DNA of 5,380 bases from Rubrobacter sp. (GTDB taxonomy: Bacteria > Actinomycetota > Rubrobacteria > Rubrobacterales > Rubrobacteraceae), in contig JACDAR010000247.1 of assembly GCA_013695335.1 (NCBI GenBank), positions 1-5,380 of the forward strand, in the 5' to 3' direction. The notes beneath the pieces were generated by a model, which worked only from the letters and a program-made list of their open reading frames with translations, was not told the origin of the DNA and did no database searches. Shown one piece after another: positions 4,059 through 5,380 of this stretch. The first letter of the stretch is position 1, and every line of letters starts with the position of its first letter. Made by a program: the position numbers and the translations under genes.

Positions 4059-5254
4059 GGTTCGTTCGCAGGGACAACGCGGCGCCCCTTCCGCGCCCGG
4101 CTGCCGGCGGTGGCGTCGACGACCTGAAGCCCCTGCTCAACATGCGCGGGGAAGAGGACTTCCGGCTCCTGGTGGGCTGGATCGTGGGAACCTTCAGTCC
4201 CGAGGGACCCTATCCCGTGCTGGTCCTACAGGGCGAACAGGGTTCCGCCAAGAGCGCGACGGTCAGGGTGTTGCGTTCCGTGACCGACCCGGCCGTGGAG
4301 CCCTTGAGGGCCCCGCCCCGCGACGAGCGCGACCTCGCGATCGCGGCGAGCGGTAACTGGGTTCCGGCGCTGGACAACCTTTCGGGAATGAGGCCCTGGC
4401 TCTCCGATGCCCTGTGCCGGCTGGCCACCGGGGGCGGGTTCGCGACGCGCGAGCTCTACTCCGACGACCGGGAGGTGATCTTCTCCCAGAAGCGGCCGGT
4501 GATCCTCAACGGCATCGACTCCCTGGCGGTTGCCGGCGACCTTCGCGATCGGAGCCTCGTGGTCGAGCTTCCGCCCATCCCGCCGGACAAGAAGCGCACA
4601 GAGAGGGCATTCTACCGCGAACTGGAGGCGGCACGCCCACGGGTGCTCGGCGCGCTTCTCGACGCGGTGAGCGCGGCCCTGAGAAACCTGGACCGGGTAG
4701 AGCTCGAAGAGCTGCCGCGCATGGCGGACTTCGCGGTGTGGATGACTGCGGCGGAGGAGGCCTTGCCCTGGGAGCCCGGCGCCTTTGTCGAGGCCTACGC
4801 CGGCAACCGCGCCGAAGCCGGCGAGACCGCCCTCGACACCGACCCCGTCGCCGTGGCCGTGCGCGACCTCATGGAGAGCCGCGAGGAGTGGAGCGGGACC
4901 GCGACCGAGCTCTACGCCGCCCTGGCGGAGCTCGTGGACGAAGACGTTCGCCGCTCCAGGGCCTGGCCCTCGGCCCCCAACTCCCTCTCGAACCGGATGA
5001 AGCGGATAGCGCCGTCGCTCAGGGGAGCGGGCATCGAGTACGGGGACGAGCGCGCGCCGGGCGGCAACCGGACCCGCAAGAAGGGCCTCAAGAAAACATC
5101 CACAAAGGATCGTCCAGGCCGTCCCGAGCGTCCCGGCCTGGACGAGGATTCTGCGCGGCCCGCGAGGCACCCCGGGACTTCCGTGGGGGACACCGGGGAC
5201 GGCCTGGACGCTCGTTCGCACGGTCACTCTGGGCGCGAGAGGTTCGTGCTGTGA
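3821..5254 (+). CDS. P-loop ATPase of a mobile-element family, main part after the frameshift
   Basis: This frame encodes the bulk of an AAA+-like ATPase. Visible motifs, numbered from 3821: Walker A GEQGSAKS (138-145, K144), Walker B-like VPALDNLS (D185), a sensor-1-like RPVILNGID (N230), and DLRDRSLVVELP (242-244) with possible arginine fingers. The stretch LSDALCRLATGGGFATREL is typical of this family as I recall it; homologues occur in integrated elements and phage-like islands and are thought to act in replication, like primase-associated helicases. The true N-terminus is at 3600. The ATG at 3821 has no Shine-Dalgarno and its first 16 residues are not family-like, so it is probably not a real start. 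The C-terminal 60 or so residues are disordered, rich in Pro, Gly and Arg. The stop overlaps the next gene's start (GTGA). Whether a product is made depends on the frameshift. Confidence 0.82.
   Translation: MVDEELLPRGGEGPERQALTDARATIGAMAAFDGPELPIFVRVAGHEEAVYLDLCNEDWEVAEITASGWRVLPSEAVPVRFVRRDNAAPLPRPAAGGGVDDLKPLLNMRGEEDFRLLVGWIVGTFSPEGPYPVLVLQGEQGSAKSATVRVLRSVTDPAVEPLRAPPRDERDLAIAASGNWVPALDNLSGMRPWLSDALCRLATGGGFATRELYSDDREVIFSQKRPVILNGIDSLAVAGDLRDRSLVVELPPIPPDKKRTERAFYRELEAARPRVLGALLDAVSAALRNLDRVELEELPRMADFAVWMTAAEEALPWEPGAFVEAYAGNRAEAGETALDTDPVAVAVRDLMESREEWSGTATELYAALAELVDEDVRRSRAWPSAPNSLSNRMKRIAPSLRGAGIEYGDERAPGGNRTRKKGLKKTSTKDRPGRPERPGLDEDSARPARHPGTSVGDTGDGLDARSHGHSGRERFVL
3867..3871 (+). 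other. Probable one-base frameshift site in the ATPase gene
   Basis: Upstream family-like sequence (GKAPSA) ends in the frame of 3600, and downstream family-like sequence (QALTDARATIGAMAAFDGPE) starts in the -1 frame at CAG 3869-3871. Restoring one C here, so that GCCAG becomes GCCCAG, would give the continuous reading GKAPSAQALTDA. The exact base is uncertain by a few positions. Confidence 0.7.
5110..5145. repeat. Perfect 12+12 bp inverted repeat in the ATPase C-terminal tail
   Basis: TCGTCCAGGCCG (5110-5121) and CGGCCTGGACGA (5134-5145) are exact reverse complements separated by 12 bases. They lie in the disordered coding tail and would form a very stable GC-rich hairpin in RNA or cruciform in DNA. 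No T tract follows, so it does not look like an intrinsic terminator. A third copy of the 11-base core is at 5200-5210. Confidence 0.75.
5200..5210. repeat. Third copy of the CGGCCTGGACG element
   Basis: An exact 11-base direct copy of 5134-5144, and thus the inverse of 5111-5121. It lies 66 bases from the second copy, still in the ATPase tail and about 40 bases before the next gene's start. Confidence 0.6.
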
Positions 5255-5380
5255 GGGCGCGGGAGCTGCTCACGCACCTGCGGCAACGGGGGGTGGCGTT
5301 CGAGGCTGACGGCGACAGGCTCAGCGTGGACGCGCCACCCGGGGTGATCGACGGTCGGCTGCGGGAGTTGCTGGTGGAAA
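5251..5380 (+). CDS. TubC_N-like small domain, N-terminal part of a protein cut by the window edge
   Basis: The frame is open from GTG at 5251 to the right edge, giving 43 residues: (V/M)RARELLTHLRQRGVAFEADGD, then RLSVDAPPGVIDGRLRELLVE. The pattern of an amphipathic helix, R-G-V, a short strand, G-D-R-L, a further strand, A-P-x-G and a final helix matches the TubC N-terminal docking domain as I recall it, which is also found at the start of proteins coded beside replication genes in integrated elements. Its GTG overlaps the ATPase stop by four bases (GTGA), with GAGAGG eight bases upstream, so the two are probably co-translated. The full protein may be longer, for example with a primase-like domain, but that lies beyond the edge and cannot be judged. 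Confidence 0.7.
   Translation, partial: MRARELLTHLRQRGVAFEADGDRLSVDAPPGVIDGRLRELLVE

Noticed and set aside
4226..5227. A 333-codon open frame on the minus strand opposite the ATPase
   Set aside because: No motifs; the plus strand carries Walker A, Walker B and sensor motifs across the same bases.

Overview
This is a GC-rich window whose arginine codons favour CGG and AGG and whose genes use strong AGGAGG ribosome sites. This fits a high-GC actinomycete, and a Rubrobacter-like bacterium is a reasonable guess but is not proven. Gene content marks it as part of an integrated mobile element (integrative element, prophage or satellite): a tyrosine integrase, an excisionase-like helix-turn-helix protein, and a P-loop ATPase of a type common in such elements.

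Layout. Everything from 1 to 3265 reads leftward on the minus strand. In transcription order this is an uncharacterised 339-residue zinc-finger protein (3265 to 2246), a Phd-like antitoxin with a PIN-domain toxin (2124 to 1398), a second Phd-like antitoxin with a different kind of PIN toxin (1252 to 516), and the integrase (523 to beyond the left edge). The integrase starts inside the last codons of the second toxin, so it looks like the third cistron of a toxin-antitoxin operon. Everything from 3350 to the right edge reads rightward: the excisionase-like protein, the ATPase (broken by an apparent one-base frameshift near 3869), and the start of a TubC_N-like protein that overlaps the ATPase stop.

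The 84-base gap between the two arms (3266-3349) holds two candidate promoters that point away from each other and overlap. The minus-strand one sits so close to its ATG that the zinc-finger gene may be leaderless. The two toxin-antitoxin operons each have an AT-rich upstream region with an inverted repeat, probably the autoregulatory operator; the one at 2158-2181 is a perfect 8+8 bp palindrome. No stretch over 300 bases lacks a gene, and I saw no tRNA, rRNA, CRISPR array or attachment site.

Working model (inference): the rightward arm provides excision control and replication or maintenance. The leftward arm provides integration, two addiction modules that would stabilise the element, and one cargo gene of unknown function. 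Points most worth checking are the ATPase frameshift, the coupling of integrase to a toxin-antitoxin operon, and the zinc-finger cargo protein.
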